This document shows positions 37,417 to 46,340 of a stretch of DNA of 51,436 bases, piece by piece; position 1 is the stretch's first letter; the number at the start of each line of letters is the position of its first letter. The DNA comes from Ignavibacteriota bacterium (GTDB lineage Bacteria > Bacteroidota > Ignavibacteria > UBA10030 > BY39). The translations under genes were made by a program, and so were the position numbers. The notes under the pieces were generated by a model that was not told the DNA's origin, did no database searches, and saw nothing but the letters and a program-made list of their open reading frames with translations. The DNA lies in assembly GCA_003327435.1 (NCBI GenBank), contig QOQV01000016.1, positions 1 to 51,436 on the forward strand. Direction: 5' to 3'.

Positions 37417-37929
37417 TTGAAAAACTGGAAAAAAAATATAATTTTGTTTTTAATCATTTTTTTTGGGTGTGACTATCCGGTTCCTGAATCAAATTTAAGT
37501 TACGACTTTTTAGAAAATTTTAATAAAGCAAGTATTTCACCAGGTCCGGACAAAGTATTTAGATACCAATCCTGGATGAAGGGTACGGAAGGTAGAGATG
37601 CAATGGTTATTGGTGTATATGGCACAGTAACTTTTCAATTAAATCCTGATGAGGTTGGTGATGAATTGTATTTTGGTTTGCGACTGAGAAATCCTGATAC
37701 TGCTGCTGCAATCTGTAATATTAGCGTAAAGGCAAATGATAGTATTAGTGTGGTTTTTAGTAAAAATTTAAATACACGTTATAGAGCTGCTGATAGGGAT
37801 TGGTCAGATGCAAAGGTTGATTTTTCAAGATTTAAAAACAAGAGTATTTCTGTAACATTCAGTGTTCAGTTTGACGGAACAGATGCCTGGGTCGAATGGA
37901 GTAGTCCAATTTTACTGGCTAATCAATAA
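37417..37929 (+). CDS. Small lipoprotein in the polysaccharide cluster
   Basis: 170 residues from TTG 37417, a rare start required to keep the lipoprotein signal (NIILFLIIFFGCDYP, lipobox FFGC). The mature part has several beta strands (YGTVTFQLNPDEVGDELYFGL, ISVTFSVQFDGTDAWVEW), like a jelly-roll or carbohydrate-binding fold, but I do not recognise a family. It sits one base after the Wzi-like gene and overlaps the start of the next gene by one base. A role in anchoring or binding the exported glycan is an inference. Confidence 0.65.
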   Translation: MKNWKKNIILFLIIFFGCDYPVPESNLSYDFLENFNKASISPGPDKVFRYQSWMKGTEGRDAMVIGVYGTVTFQLNPDEVGDELYFGLRLRNPDTAAAICNISVKANDSISVVFSKNLNTRYRAADRDWSDAKVDFSRFKNKSISVTFSVQFDGTDAWVEWSSPILLANQ

Positions 37930-40688
37930 TGAAACCAACAATTTCTGTAATAATTCCTTGCTATAATTATGCTCGTTATCTGCCTGAAGCAGTTGAGAGT
38001 GTGATAAATCAAACATTTCAAGATTTTGAAATCATTATTGTCAATGATGGAAGTACTGACAATACTCAATCTGTCGCAGAATCTCTTATTAAAAAATATT
38101 CTCAATACAAAATTCGTTTGATAAATCAGGAGAATTCTGGAAATCCTGCAATATCAAGAAACCGTGGAATAAAACTATCAGCTGGAAAATATATCCTTTG
38201 TCTGGATGCGGATGATAAGTTAGCTCCAACAATGTTAGAAGAATGTTTGAATGTTCTTAAAACAACACCTGAAGTGGCAATTGTTTATACCGATAGATTG
38301 GATTTTGATGGGGAAGATTCCGTCGTACTGGCAAAAGATTATAATTTTGAAAAATTAAAATATGAAAATCATATTTCTTATTGTGCTCTTTTTAAAAAAG
38401 AGGTTTGGGAAAAAGTAGGTGGCTACAGAACGAATGTGATTGGTTGTGAGGATTGGGATTTCTGGATTGCTGCTGGTAGCAGGGGCTTTTATGGTTATCA
38501 CATCAACAAACCTTTATTTCATTACCGTAAACATAGTAGCGGTGTTTATCAGCAAGCTCTACGGAATATGCGATTATTGAAGGCAAAAATTATTTTGAAC
38601 AATCCGCAAGTTTACTCTGAAAAGGAAATTCTAGAAGCAAAAAATATTTTGAAAACTTCTAATGAAAATAAAACTGTACCATTAGTCTCTGTCATCTTAC
38701 CTACTTACAATCGACCTGAAAGCTTGGAGAAAGCATTGCAAAGTTTGAATAATCAAACATTCCAGAACTTTGAAGTAATAATTATTAACGATGGTGGAGT
38801 TGATGTTTCTCAAATAGTTGAAAAAAATAACCAGAAAAATAATTTTATATACATCTACCACGAATTCAATAGAGGACTACCAGCAGCCAGGAACACCGGC
38901 ATAAAAATGGCACAGGGTAAATATTTAGCATATCTGGACGACGATGATATTTTTTATCCTGAACATTTACAAACTTTATTTGATGTTCTGGAAAATACCG
39001 ATTACAAAGTTGCTTTTACAGATTCTATGCGTGCTGTCTATAAAAAAATTGATAATAGGTTGATCTTGGTTAGTAAAGAAAGGTTCGCTTCCAATGATTT
39101 TAATCTGGAAAATCTTTTTGTGGAAAATTATATTCCCATTATATGCGTAATGCACCAAAAAGATTGTCTGGAGAGTGTAGGACTATTTGATGAATCCCTG
39201 ACTTCTCACGAAGATTGGGATATGTTGATAAAACTTGCACATAAATACACTTTCAAACATATTCCAAGAATAACCTGTGAATTCAGCTGGATAGATGATG
39301 AAATCAGGGAAGGTAAAAGAAGAATTGAGTTTCTATCTACACTACTGAAGGTTTATGAACGATATGAGACCTCAGATAAAATCAATGTCACAATACTTCA
39401 AAAGCAAAAACAGAAGTTATTGCAGTCGCTGCAGTGGGCATATCGACAAATTGTAAATTTACAGGCATCCAATTCTGAACTGGCAGCAATACAAAATAAT
39501 CTATCCTGGAAAATATTAAATCGTTATCTATTTCGTGTGTTTGACAGATGGATTATTCCTTTTGGAACAAAAAGGAGAGCATTACTCGAAAAATTTTTCA
39601 GAAAAAAAGCCGATAAGCCAGAAATTTATACAGATTCCCAACAGGTAAAAGTAAAAAAGATTATTAAATCTCAGATAAATTCAAAAGAAATTAAAAAGTT
39701 TATAATTTATACTCACTCAAAAGGTAATTATTTCTTTAACGAAATCCGGGATTTAATAAAAGATGGACTCGCTGAACTTGGATATATGGTAGAAGTGAAA
39801 AACGAAGCTGATTGGTGGTATGATGAGCCTGTGTGGCATATTGTTGTGGCTCCACACGAATTTTTCCAGATTGGCAAAGCCAAGCGAGAGGGAAGTGAGT
39901 TGTTTCCGGAAAATTTAATTTTGGTTAATACCGAACAGCCATCAACAAAATGGGCTTATCTTGCCACTGAATATTTTCCCTATGCAAAAAGTATATGGGA
40001 TATAAATTTCGACTCTGCTCAACAAATTCTGAAAAAGGGTTTAAAGTGTAATTTTTTACCTCTGGGCTATGTTGAGAATTGTTATCTCTTCAAAGAAGTA
40101 AAAATTTTACCCAACAATTATGCTACTTATCATTTGGATCAGAAGATCAAATATAAATCTTACTTTAATGCTGGTTATAAAAATCGACCGATTGATGTTT
40201 CGTATGTTGGTTGCTCAACACAAAGGCGAGATAAGTTTTTTGCAAGTTGTGCCCCAGTTTTATCAAAATACAATACTTTTATACATTTTTCTGAAGGTTT
40301 GAATTCTCCAGTTATTCCTGGTTCTACAACTTTTATGAACTCTGAAACAACACTTGGTATTATGCAGAGAACAAAGATTTCACTAAATATTCATCAGGGG
40401 GCAGATAAATATTTCGAATGGCACAGAATTGTTTTGTTGGGTATTGCTCAAAAGAATCTTGTGGTTTCAGAACCATCAATTAATTCACAAATCTTTAAAC
40501 CTAACCTGCATTTTGTTGAAGCAAAGTTAAAAGATATTCCTGAATTAATCGACTATTACCTCACGAACGAAAAAGGCATAGAAGAAGCTAACAAAATTAT
40601 TGAAAATGGTTACAAAGAATTTATAAATTGTCGATTAAACAAACATCTACAAGCTTTAATTTCTGAACTTGTGAACGAAAGTGCATAA
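37929..40688 (+). CDS. Three-domain glycosyltransferase (GT2-GT2-GT)
   Basis: 919 residues. Domain 1 (about 5-230) is GT2 with SVIIPCYNYARYL, VNDGSTDNTQS and CLDADDKL. Domain 2 (about 255-490) is a second GT2 with SVILPTYNRPESL, INDGGVD and YLDDDDIFYPEH. Residues about 590-919 form a third domain starting FIIYTHSKGNYFFNEIRDL that resembles GT1/GT4-like glycan enzymes (IVVAPHEFF, LVNTEQPSTKW, SLNIHQGADKYFEWHR). Each GT2 has its own metal-binding motif, so the enzyme could add two or three sugars in turn. It begins inside the lipoprotein stop and is followed by more GT2 genes. Confidence 0.82.
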   Translation: MKPTISVIIPCYNYARYLPEAVESVINQTFQDFEIIIVNDGSTDNTQSVAESLIKKYSQYKIRLINQENSGNPAISRNRGIKLSAGKYILCLDADDKLAPTMLEECLNVLKTTPEVAIVYTDRLDFDGEDSVVLAKDYNFEKLKYENHISYCALFKKEVWEKVGGYRTNVIGCEDWDFWIAAGSRGFYGYHINKPLFHYRKHSSGVYQQALRNMRLLKAKIILNNPQVYSEKEILEAKNILKTSNENKTVPLVSVILPTYNRPESLEKALQSLNNQTFQNFEVIIINDGGVDVSQIVEKNNQKNNFIYIYHEFNRGLPAARNTGIKMAQGKYLAYLDDDDIFYPEHLQTLFDVLENTDYKVAFTDSMRAVYKKIDNRLILVSKERFASNDFNLENLFVENYIPIICVMHQKDCLESVGLFDESLTSHEDWDMLIKLAHKYTFKHIPRITCEFSWIDDEIREGKRRIEFLSTLLKVYERYETSDKINVTILQKQKQKLLQSLQWAYRQIVNLQASNSELAAIQNNLSWKILNRYLFRVFDRWIIPFGTKRRALLEKFFRKKADKPEIYTDSQQVKVKKIIKSQINSKEIKKFIIYTHSKGNYFFNEIRDLIKDGLAELGYMVEVKNEADWWYDEPVWHIVVAPHEFFQIGKAKREGSELFPENLILVNTEQPSTKWAYLATEYFPYAKSIWDINFDSAQQILKKGLKCNFLPLGYVENCYLFKEVKILPNNYATYHLDQKIKYKSYFNAGYKNRPIDVSYVGCSTQRRDKFFASCAPVLSKYNTFIHFSEGLNSPVIPGSTTFMNSETTLGIMQRTKISLNIHQGADKYFEWHRIVLLGIAQKNLVVSEPSINSQIFKPNLHFVEAKLKDIPELIDYYLTNEKGIEEANKIIENGYKEFINCRLNKHLQALISELVNESA

Positions 40689-41455
40689 TGATAATGGAAA
40701 AATTTGATCTTGACAGAAATACAGAGCTCCTGTTCGAGTTTAAAAAAGCAAATGCTAAATCTGATATAACAGTAAATATAAGTTTATTCAATTATGAAGA
40801 ATACATCGAGGAGTGTCTTGAATCTGTCAAATCTCAAATTCTTAATGATATAAATTTGATTGTTGTTGATGATTATTCTATAGATAACTCTGTTTCTGTT
40901 ACCAGAAAGTGGTTGGAAAAAAATAAAGAAAGGTTTAATGAGTGTCTGTTTATTCAACATAAGCAGAATTTTGGTTTGCCTTATACTCGTAATACGGCAT
41001 TATCTTACACAAAATCGGATTATGTTTTTATACTTGATGCTGATAATTTGCTTTATCCTCGATGTTTATCTCGACTATTGAGCGCTTTAAGAAATTGTGA
41101 TGCAAGTTTTTCTTACTGCCTTCTTGAAGAATTTGGAAGTGAAAATGGAATCAGAAACAAGAAACCCTGGAATCCAGATAAGCTGGCAACCGGTAATCCA
41201 ATAGACGCGATGGTTTTACACAGGAAAGATATTTTAAACAAAGTTGGTGGTTATTCTATAATGCCAGTTATGGGTTGGGAAGATTATGATCTCTGGTTCA
41301 AAATTGCAAGAATTAAAGGCTGGGGTATTCAGGTGCCAGAAATATTAGCTCGCTACCGCATACATAAAAAATCAATGCTTAATAAAATCACAAATCCTAA
41401 TGTTGAAAAACTCTGGGATTATTTGAAAAGCACCTATCCTGAATTTTTCAGATAA
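40688..41455 (+). CDS. Family 2 glycosyltransferase
   Basis: 255 residues. GT2 features are VNISLFNYEEYIEECLES, VVDDYSIDNSVSV and FILDADNLLYPRC; GGYSIMPVMGWEDYDLW is the acceptor-side ED motif. No membrane segment is present. ATG 40688 overlaps the upstream stop by one base; ATG 40694 is equally possible. Donor and acceptor are unknown, but the place between other glycosyltransferase genes makes it part of one glycan pathway. Confidence 0.85.
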   Translation: MIMEKFDLDRNTELLFEFKKANAKSDITVNISLFNYEEYIEECLESVKSQILNDINLIVVDDYSIDNSVSVTRKWLEKNKERFNECLFIQHKQNFGLPYTRNTALSYTKSDYVFILDADNLLYPRCLSRLLSALRNCDASFSYCLLEEFGSENGIRNKKPWNPDKLATGNPIDAMVLHRKDILNKVGGYSIMPVMGWEDYDLWFKIARIKGWGIQVPEILARYRIHKKSMLNKITNPNVEKLWDYLKSTYPEFFR

Positions 41456-41462
41456 TATTTAT

Positions 41463-42377
41463 ATGACGACTTCAAAACCTAAATTTTCAATTTTAATTGT
41501 AACCTATAATTCGGCAGAGTATATTACCGGCTGTCTTCAATCAATCATATCTCAAAATTTTAGTGATATTGAAATAGTTGTTGTTGATAATTTTTCGAAA
41601 GATGATACAGGTAGCATAGTGAAATCGAAATTTCCTCAGGTCAAATATTTTCAGAATTCAGCTAATCTGGGGTTTGCAAAAGCTGTAAACGAAAGTATGA
41701 AACATCTGAATGGAAAATATATATTGCTGTTGAATCCTGATTTAATTGTTGGTAAAGATTTTTTTTACAGGATTTACAATTTATTAAAAGATAAAGGGGA
41801 AATTGATATTCTTGGTGTAAAATTATTGGAAGAAAATGGTGAGGTGCAACCTTCCAGCTGGAAAAAAATTTCACTGCTAACGGTCTTGACTGAAATGTTG
41901 TTACCTTATCAAATTTCAAAAAAGTTAGTGACAATTGTACCTAAAAATTTCAGTGAGGTGGAAAATGTTTCAGGTGCCTGTATGTTAATTCGTAAAGAAG
42001 TTTTCCATTCACTCAATGGATTTGATGAAAATTTTTTTCTTTACTATGAAGAAATAGATTTTTGCCGTAGAGCAAAAAAATTGGGATATAAGATATTTTA
42101 TATCCCTGATATTGAAGCAATACACTTCGGTTCAAAGAGCACTTCGAACGATAGACAGATATTTTTTGAGAATTTATACAAAAACAAACTGTATTTTATT
42201 AAAAAACATTTTGGTAAATTATTCTATGCTACATCTTATTTCATAGTTATAACAGGTATCTTATTGCGTATAATTTTCGGTTTTATTTTTGGATTTGTGT
42301 TTTTTAATAGGAATTTGATTAGAATATCTCAATCACTTATCTTAGTGTTAATTAAGTTGATAAAAAATAATGCCTGA
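41463..42377 (+). CDS. Family 2 glycosyltransferase, rhamnosyltransferase-like
   Basis: 304 residues. SILIVTYNSAEYITGCLQS, VVDNFSKDD, NLGFAKAVNESMKH and LLLNPDLIVG follow the WbbL/rhamnosyltransferase type, with YYEEIDFCRRAKKLGYKI as the ED block. A C-terminal hydrophobic part (IITGILLRIIFGFIFGFVF region) anchors it to the inner membrane. Overlaps the next gene by eight bases. dTDP-rhamnose as donor would fit the rmlA gene at 24386, but this is a guess from family resemblance. Confidence 0.85.
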   Translation: MTTSKPKFSILIVTYNSAEYITGCLQSIISQNFSDIEIVVVDNFSKDDTGSIVKSKFPQVKYFQNSANLGFAKAVNESMKHLNGKYILLLNPDLIVGKDFFYRIYNLLKDKGEIDILGVKLLEENGEVQPSSWKKISLLTVLTEMLLPYQISKKLVTIVPKNFSEVENVSGACMLIRKEVFHSLNGFDENFFLYYEEIDFCRRAKKLGYKIFYIPDIEAIHFGSKSTSNDRQIFFENLYKNKLYFIKKHFGKLFYATSYFIVITGILLRIIFGFIFGFVFFNRNLIRISQSLILVLIKLIKNNA

Positions 42378-43377
42378 CGAAAATTTAAATACTCCTTTGG
42401 TATCTATAATCATTCCTGTAAAAAATTCAGAACGGACACTTGGCAGTTGTCTATCCGCAATTAAGAGATCTAACTACAAAAACTACGAATTAATAGTGGT
42501 TGATGATAATTCCAGTGATCGTTCTTTGGAGATAGCTAAAAATTTTGAATGTAAAATTTTGAAAGTGGAGAATGGGCAGGGTGCAAATTATGCTCGAAAT
42601 ATAGGTGGTATAAACGCAAATGGCAACATTTTGATTTTTGTCGATAGTGATATTGTTGTTCAAAAAGATACAATCCACAAGATTGTTGAAACACTACAGG
42701 ATGGAGATATTGATGCAGTTGTTGGAATTTATACTGCAAAGCACAGAAACGAAAATATAGTAAGTCAATATAAAAATTTATGGATTAGATATTCGTATCT
42801 GAAAAGTCCACCTGTAATCGATTGGGTATTTGGTTCAGTATCCGGGATAAAAAAAGAAGCGTTTATGAAGGTTGGTGGTTTCGATGTAAATCTGCTCTCT
42901 CGTAAGGGAAATGATGATATTGAATTGGGTAAAAGATTTGCTCAGGAAAATTTTAAAATAGTTTTAAACTCTGATATCGAAGTTGAACATTTAAAACAGT
43001 ATAACCTGCCTTCGTTTATCAAAAACGAGTTTGAAAGAAGCTCTGGATTTGCAGAACTTGCAGTTCGACTGGGTGAAACCGCGCATTCTGTAAAACATGG
43101 TTTTGTAAATGTTTACCCAGCTTTTATAATCTCAACTCTTATCATAATTCTGATACTTACATTTGCAATTCTTACGATTTCAGGTAAATTATCTTACTTA
43201 TACCTGATTGGAGGAATTCTTATATACCTGATTTTAAATATAAAATTTCTCAACTATCTTGAACAGGTGCGTGGTCTGTTCGCAATGCTTGCTATGATTC
43301 CAATCTTGGTTATTGACCATATTGTTTGTTTCGTGGGGAGTGTGGTAGGAACAATAAAAGGTATTTTTAAAAAATAA
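42370..43377 (+). CDS. Membrane-bound family 2 glycosyltransferase
   Basis: 335 residues. PLVSIIIPVKNSERTLGSCL, VVDDNSSDRSLE, GANYARNIGGINA and FVDSDIVVQKD make the GT2 core; KGNDDIELGKRFAQEN is the acceptor block. Two or three membrane helices end the protein (from about residue 255). It is the last gene of the plus-strand polysaccharide cluster; the next gene points the other way, four bases downstream, with only a weak AT hairpin between. Confidence 0.85.
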   Translation: MPDENLNTPLVSIIIPVKNSERTLGSCLSAIKRSNYKNYELIVVDDNSSDRSLEIAKNFECKILKVENGQGANYARNIGGINANGNILIFVDSDIVVQKDTIHKIVETLQDGDIDAVVGIYTAKHRNENIVSQYKNLWIRYSYLKSPPVIDWVFGSVSGIKKEAFMKVGGFDVNLLSRKGNDDIELGKRFAQENFKIVLNSDIEVEHLKQYNLPSFIKNEFERSSGFAELAVRLGETAHSVKHGFVNVYPAFIISTLIIILILTFAILTISGKLSYLYLIGGILIYLILNIKFLNYLEQVRGLFAMLAMIPILVIDHIVCFVGSVVGTIKGIFKK

Positions 43378-43381
43378 ATCC

Positions 43382-45352
43382 TTATTTATTCTCTGATTCT
43401 GTGTGATTCAGAAGTAGTAATAAATTGTCTCTCATAAATTTTGCATTTTCATCATCAGGTTTGAATTTTAGATAGTGTTCAAAGTATTGAACAGCAAATT
43501 GGTATTCTTTCAGATAATAAGAAACATAACCTAATTCGCGATAGATGATTGGGTCATTAAGTCCCAGATTTAAAGCTTTAAGGTAATTTTCTCTTGCAAG
43601 TTCATACTTTTTTTGATTCATAAACAAACTTGCCATATTGGCATAAGCTTTTGAACGGGTCGAATCCATTTCAATTGCTTTTAGGTAACATTTTAATGCA
43701 TTTGATGTATCACCTCTCCTTGAATATTCAACTCCAAGATTGATGTATACTCCTGGATTTGGTGAGTTTGCCAATGCTGCTTTTTTCAAAATTCTGAATG
43801 TGTTCTCATTATCGCGTAATTTCATATAAATTGCTGCCATATTTCCTAAAATTCTGGGATTTCCTGATTCAATAAGTATGTATTTCTCAAAATATTCTTT
43901 TGCTTTTACATAATCGCTCTTCCAGTAGTAAAAACTTCCAAGTGTTTCATAATAATTTAGCTGTGGTATCCTTCCTAAAAGTTTTTTATTATTAAGCAAA
44001 CTCATACGATTAATCGCTTTCTGTTCGTCAGCATTTACTAATAGCCAGCTCGAAGTATGTAGCATGATTAGGCTACTAAACAACACCACTATATTACTCA
44101 GAGAATTGAGCTGGTTTATTTTCCAGATTAAATATACATTTAAAAATAACAACGGCACAAAAAAGCTTGCCATAAAATCCCAATCCCGAGCCATTCCCAA
44201 TGCAAAATGTGTAATAAATGTAAATACCAATCCAAATACGCTTGCGATTGTTAAAAAAATAAAAACCGAATCCTTTCTATTTATTACGTTTCTGAAAATT
44301 AGTATTATACAAATGCTGATAAACAATCCAAATGGAGCAAGCAATAAATTTGCATTTAGCCAATCAATAATATGATAGATTGAAAATATCGTGTAAGAAA
44401 AATAATTTTTTGTCGAACTCAGTGGGAGGAAACTCCACCGACTTTCGAGTATTGCCTGGTCCAGAACATAAAGAAATTTATTTCTAAGAAAAAGCAATAC
44501 GATAATTATAATTCCTGCAATGGCACCTAAAATTATCCATAGTAAATTTTTGTTAATCTTTATTTTTTCATATATCAAAAATAGAATTGCAGGTAAAAAA
44601 CTAATACTACTGATATGGAATCCAATTGCAACTATGAATACTAAAATGGGTACAATAATATTCAGTTTATTTTCTAATGTTAACCAACCAGTGATCATTA
44701 GAGCTGTAATGCTTACATAGAGAAAAACATAATTTTCAACATATCCAATAAAGAGCTGAATACCTGCGGAACAAAGAATGATTACACCTAACAAAACCTT
44801 CTCAACTGGTTTTAATTTCAAACTTTTGAATAAATAAAAAACCAATGTTATTAAAATTATTCCAGCTACAAAATCATAATAGCGATAAAATACAATTGCT
44901 TCTTCAAGTGATTTAATCTGAATAAAATTTCTAATTAAATTTATTGTGATACCTACAAGAAATTGATGATTAAACGCTGGTGGAATTTCATCAGCCATCC
45001 AGATATTTGAAATCTCTCTTAGCAATAGAGCCCCATCGCCTAACAGGTGAGTTTTTACTGGAAGAGTTATTGATACAATAGCCAGTATTAAAATAGTAAT
45101 CAGGAACGGTATTGCTTTGATATTTGTGTTTTTGATTTTTTTAAGAATTGAGTTTATGCTTTTTAAAATTTTTTCCCTTAACGAATCAAAAAATAAAGCG
45201 ATGACAATAAGTAGATAAATAATCCTGAACAAATCATCCTGAAAAGCAAAGAAGTGAACTCCCCAGTTAAAATGAGATGGGAAAAATGAGGAAAATATCT
45301 GGAATAAAATAAATATAGCTGCGTATATTTTAATCGGGGTCTCAATTTTCAT
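43382..45352 (-). CDS. Polytopic membrane protein with C-terminal TPR repeats
   Basis: 656 residues. About eleven membrane helices fill residues 5-430, with a periplasmic loop holding HLLGDGALLLREISNIWMADE, as in GT-C-like membrane glycosyltransferases. Residues about 465-645 are four or five TPR units (LGSFYYWKSDYVKAKEYFEK, INLGVEYSRRGDTSNALKCY). This combination occurs in putative protein O-glycosylation enzymes and in unknown proteins. A glycosyltransferase role beside the glycan cluster is an inference. It is transcribed toward the cluster, from the divergent region at 45353-45440. Confidence 0.7.
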   Translation of the reverse strand: MKIETPIKIYAAIFILFQIFSSFFPSHFNWGVHFFAFQDDLFRIIYLLIVIALFFDSLREKILKSINSILKKIKNTNIKAIPFLITILILAIVSITLPVKTHLLGDGALLLREISNIWMADEIPPAFNHQFLVGITINLIRNFIQIKSLEEAIVFYRYYDFVAGIILITLVFYLFKSLKLKPVEKVLLGVIILCSAGIQLFIGYVENYVFLYVSITALMITGWLTLENKLNIIVPILVFIVAIGFHISSISFLPAILFLIYEKIKINKNLLWIILGAIAGIIIIVLLFLRNKFLYVLDQAILESRWSFLPLSSTKNYFSYTIFSIYHIIDWLNANLLLAPFGLFISICIILIFRNVINRKDSVFIFLTIASVFGLVFTFITHFALGMARDWDFMASFFVPLLFLNVYLIWKINQLNSLSNIVVLFSSLIMLHTSSWLLVNADEQKAINRMSLLNNKKLLGRIPQLNYYETLGSFYYWKSDYVKAKEYFEKYILIESGNPRILGNMAAIYMKLRDNENTFRILKKAALANSPNPGVYINLGVEYSRRGDTSNALKCYLKAIEMDSTRSKAYANMASLFMNQKKYELARENYLKALNLGLNDPIIYRELGYVSYYLKEYQFAVQYFEHYLKFKPDDENAKFMRDNLLLLLNHTESENK

Positions 45353-45357
45353 TAACT

Positions 45358-45365
45358 CAAATATA
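45358..45365 (-). promoter_or_regulatory. Possible -7 element for the membrane-TPR gene
   Basis: On the minus strand TATATTTG is a perfect TAnnTTTG element, but the -33 region 20 bases upstream is CTC, not TTTG. A start from here would fall at or within a few bases of the ATG at 45352, giving a leaderless message. Confidence 0.3.
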
Positions 45366-45382
45366 ATAAAAATTTGTAAATT

Positions 45383-45414
45383 TTTGAGATTGTCAGGTAA
45401 GGTGATTATATTAT
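45383..45414 (+). promoter_or_regulatory. Candidate promoter of the hydrolase-peptidase pair
   Basis: TTTG (45383-45386), 20-base spacer, TATATTAT (45407-45414), a partial match to TAnnTTTG. The start would be near 45420, about 20 bases before the ATG at 45441. Confidence 0.4.
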
Positions 45415-45440
45415 CTAAAATTTTAACTGTTTGAGATAAA

Positions 45441-46340
45441 ATGATAATTTTAATTACATTGCTTGTTGTTGCATTTTTGTTTCTGCTTTCGGTTACTGTG
45501 TTGTTACTATTTGCTGGACCAATAATGCTGTTGCAACCTAAAAGGCGTAAGGCAGACTTCTATCTTCAGCAAAACCATCCAGTGAAACCTGAGGATATAA
45601 AAGTAAATTATGAAAATTTTGAGTTGGAAGTCGAGAAGGACTTGACGCTTAGGGGCTGGATTGTGAAACCGATGCAGGAAATTCGAGGTACTCTAATTTA
45701 TCTTCACGGTGTTGGAGATTGTAAAATAGCAGGACTTCCTTTTGCTGAATACATGAGTGCAAATGGTTATCAGGTTGTAATTTATGATTCAAGGCGTCAC
45801 GGTGAGAGTGCAGGTAAATTTTGTACATATGGTTATTACGAAAAGTATGACCTTATTAAAATGATAGATTTTTTAAAACAGAAATACAACATTAATTCGG
45901 TAGGTTTGTTTGGGACTTCAATGGGTGCTGCCGTGGCATTACAAACGGCAGCAATGGATTCACGAATTAAAGCCGTGATTTCAGAAAATTCCTTTTCCAC
46001 CCTTAGAAAAATATTCGATGATTATCAAAAGAGAATTATTAAAATTCCTTTTCATTATTTGAGAAATTTAGTTATCACTCGTTCTGAGTTTATAGCAAAT
46101 TTCAAAGCGCGCGAGGTTTCGCCTCTCGATGCCGTCAAAAAAATCAAAGTTCCTATCCTCTTTGTGGTTTCAAAACAGGATAAACATATTAATCCTAAAT
46201 ATACATATCAACTTTATGAAAACACCCCAGGCAGAAAAGAATTATATATAATTGAAAACGCAACACATATTGATGCATGGGATTTAGGTGGTGATGAATA
46301 TCATCAAAAAATTTTGAATTTTTTCAGGGAGAATCTATGA
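45441..46340 (+). CDS. Membrane-anchored alpha/beta hydrolase
   Basis: 299 residues. A single N-terminal helix (residues 2-28) anchors it. The hydrolase core has LIYLHGVGDCK (oxyanion region), nucleophile Ser160 in GLFGTSMGAA, acid in VSKQDKH (about Asp254) and His in ENATHIDAW (about residue 278). Similar proteins are serine esterases or peptidases of the S9/BEM46 type. It overlaps the start of the M28 peptidase gene by four bases, suggesting that the two work in the same compartment. Confidence 0.82.
   Translation: MIILITLLVVAFLFLLSVTVLLLFAGPIMLLQPKRRKADFYLQQNHPVKPEDIKVNYENFELEVEKDLTLRGWIVKPMQEIRGTLIYLHGVGDCKIAGLPFAEYMSANGYQVVIYDSRRHGESAGKFCTYGYYEKYDLIKMIDFLKQKYNINSVGLFGTSMGAAVALQTAAMDSRIKAVISENSFSTLRKIFDDYQKRIIKIPFHYLRNLVITRSEFIANFKAREVSPLDAVKKIKVPILFVVSKQDKHINPKYTYQLYENTPGRKELYIIENATHIDAWDLGGDEYHQKILNFFRENL

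Noticed and set aside
43370-43400. Bidirectional terminator between the convergent genes at 43377 and 43382
   Set aside because: Only a six-pair AT stem (AAATAA/TTATTT) is visible; too weak to claim.
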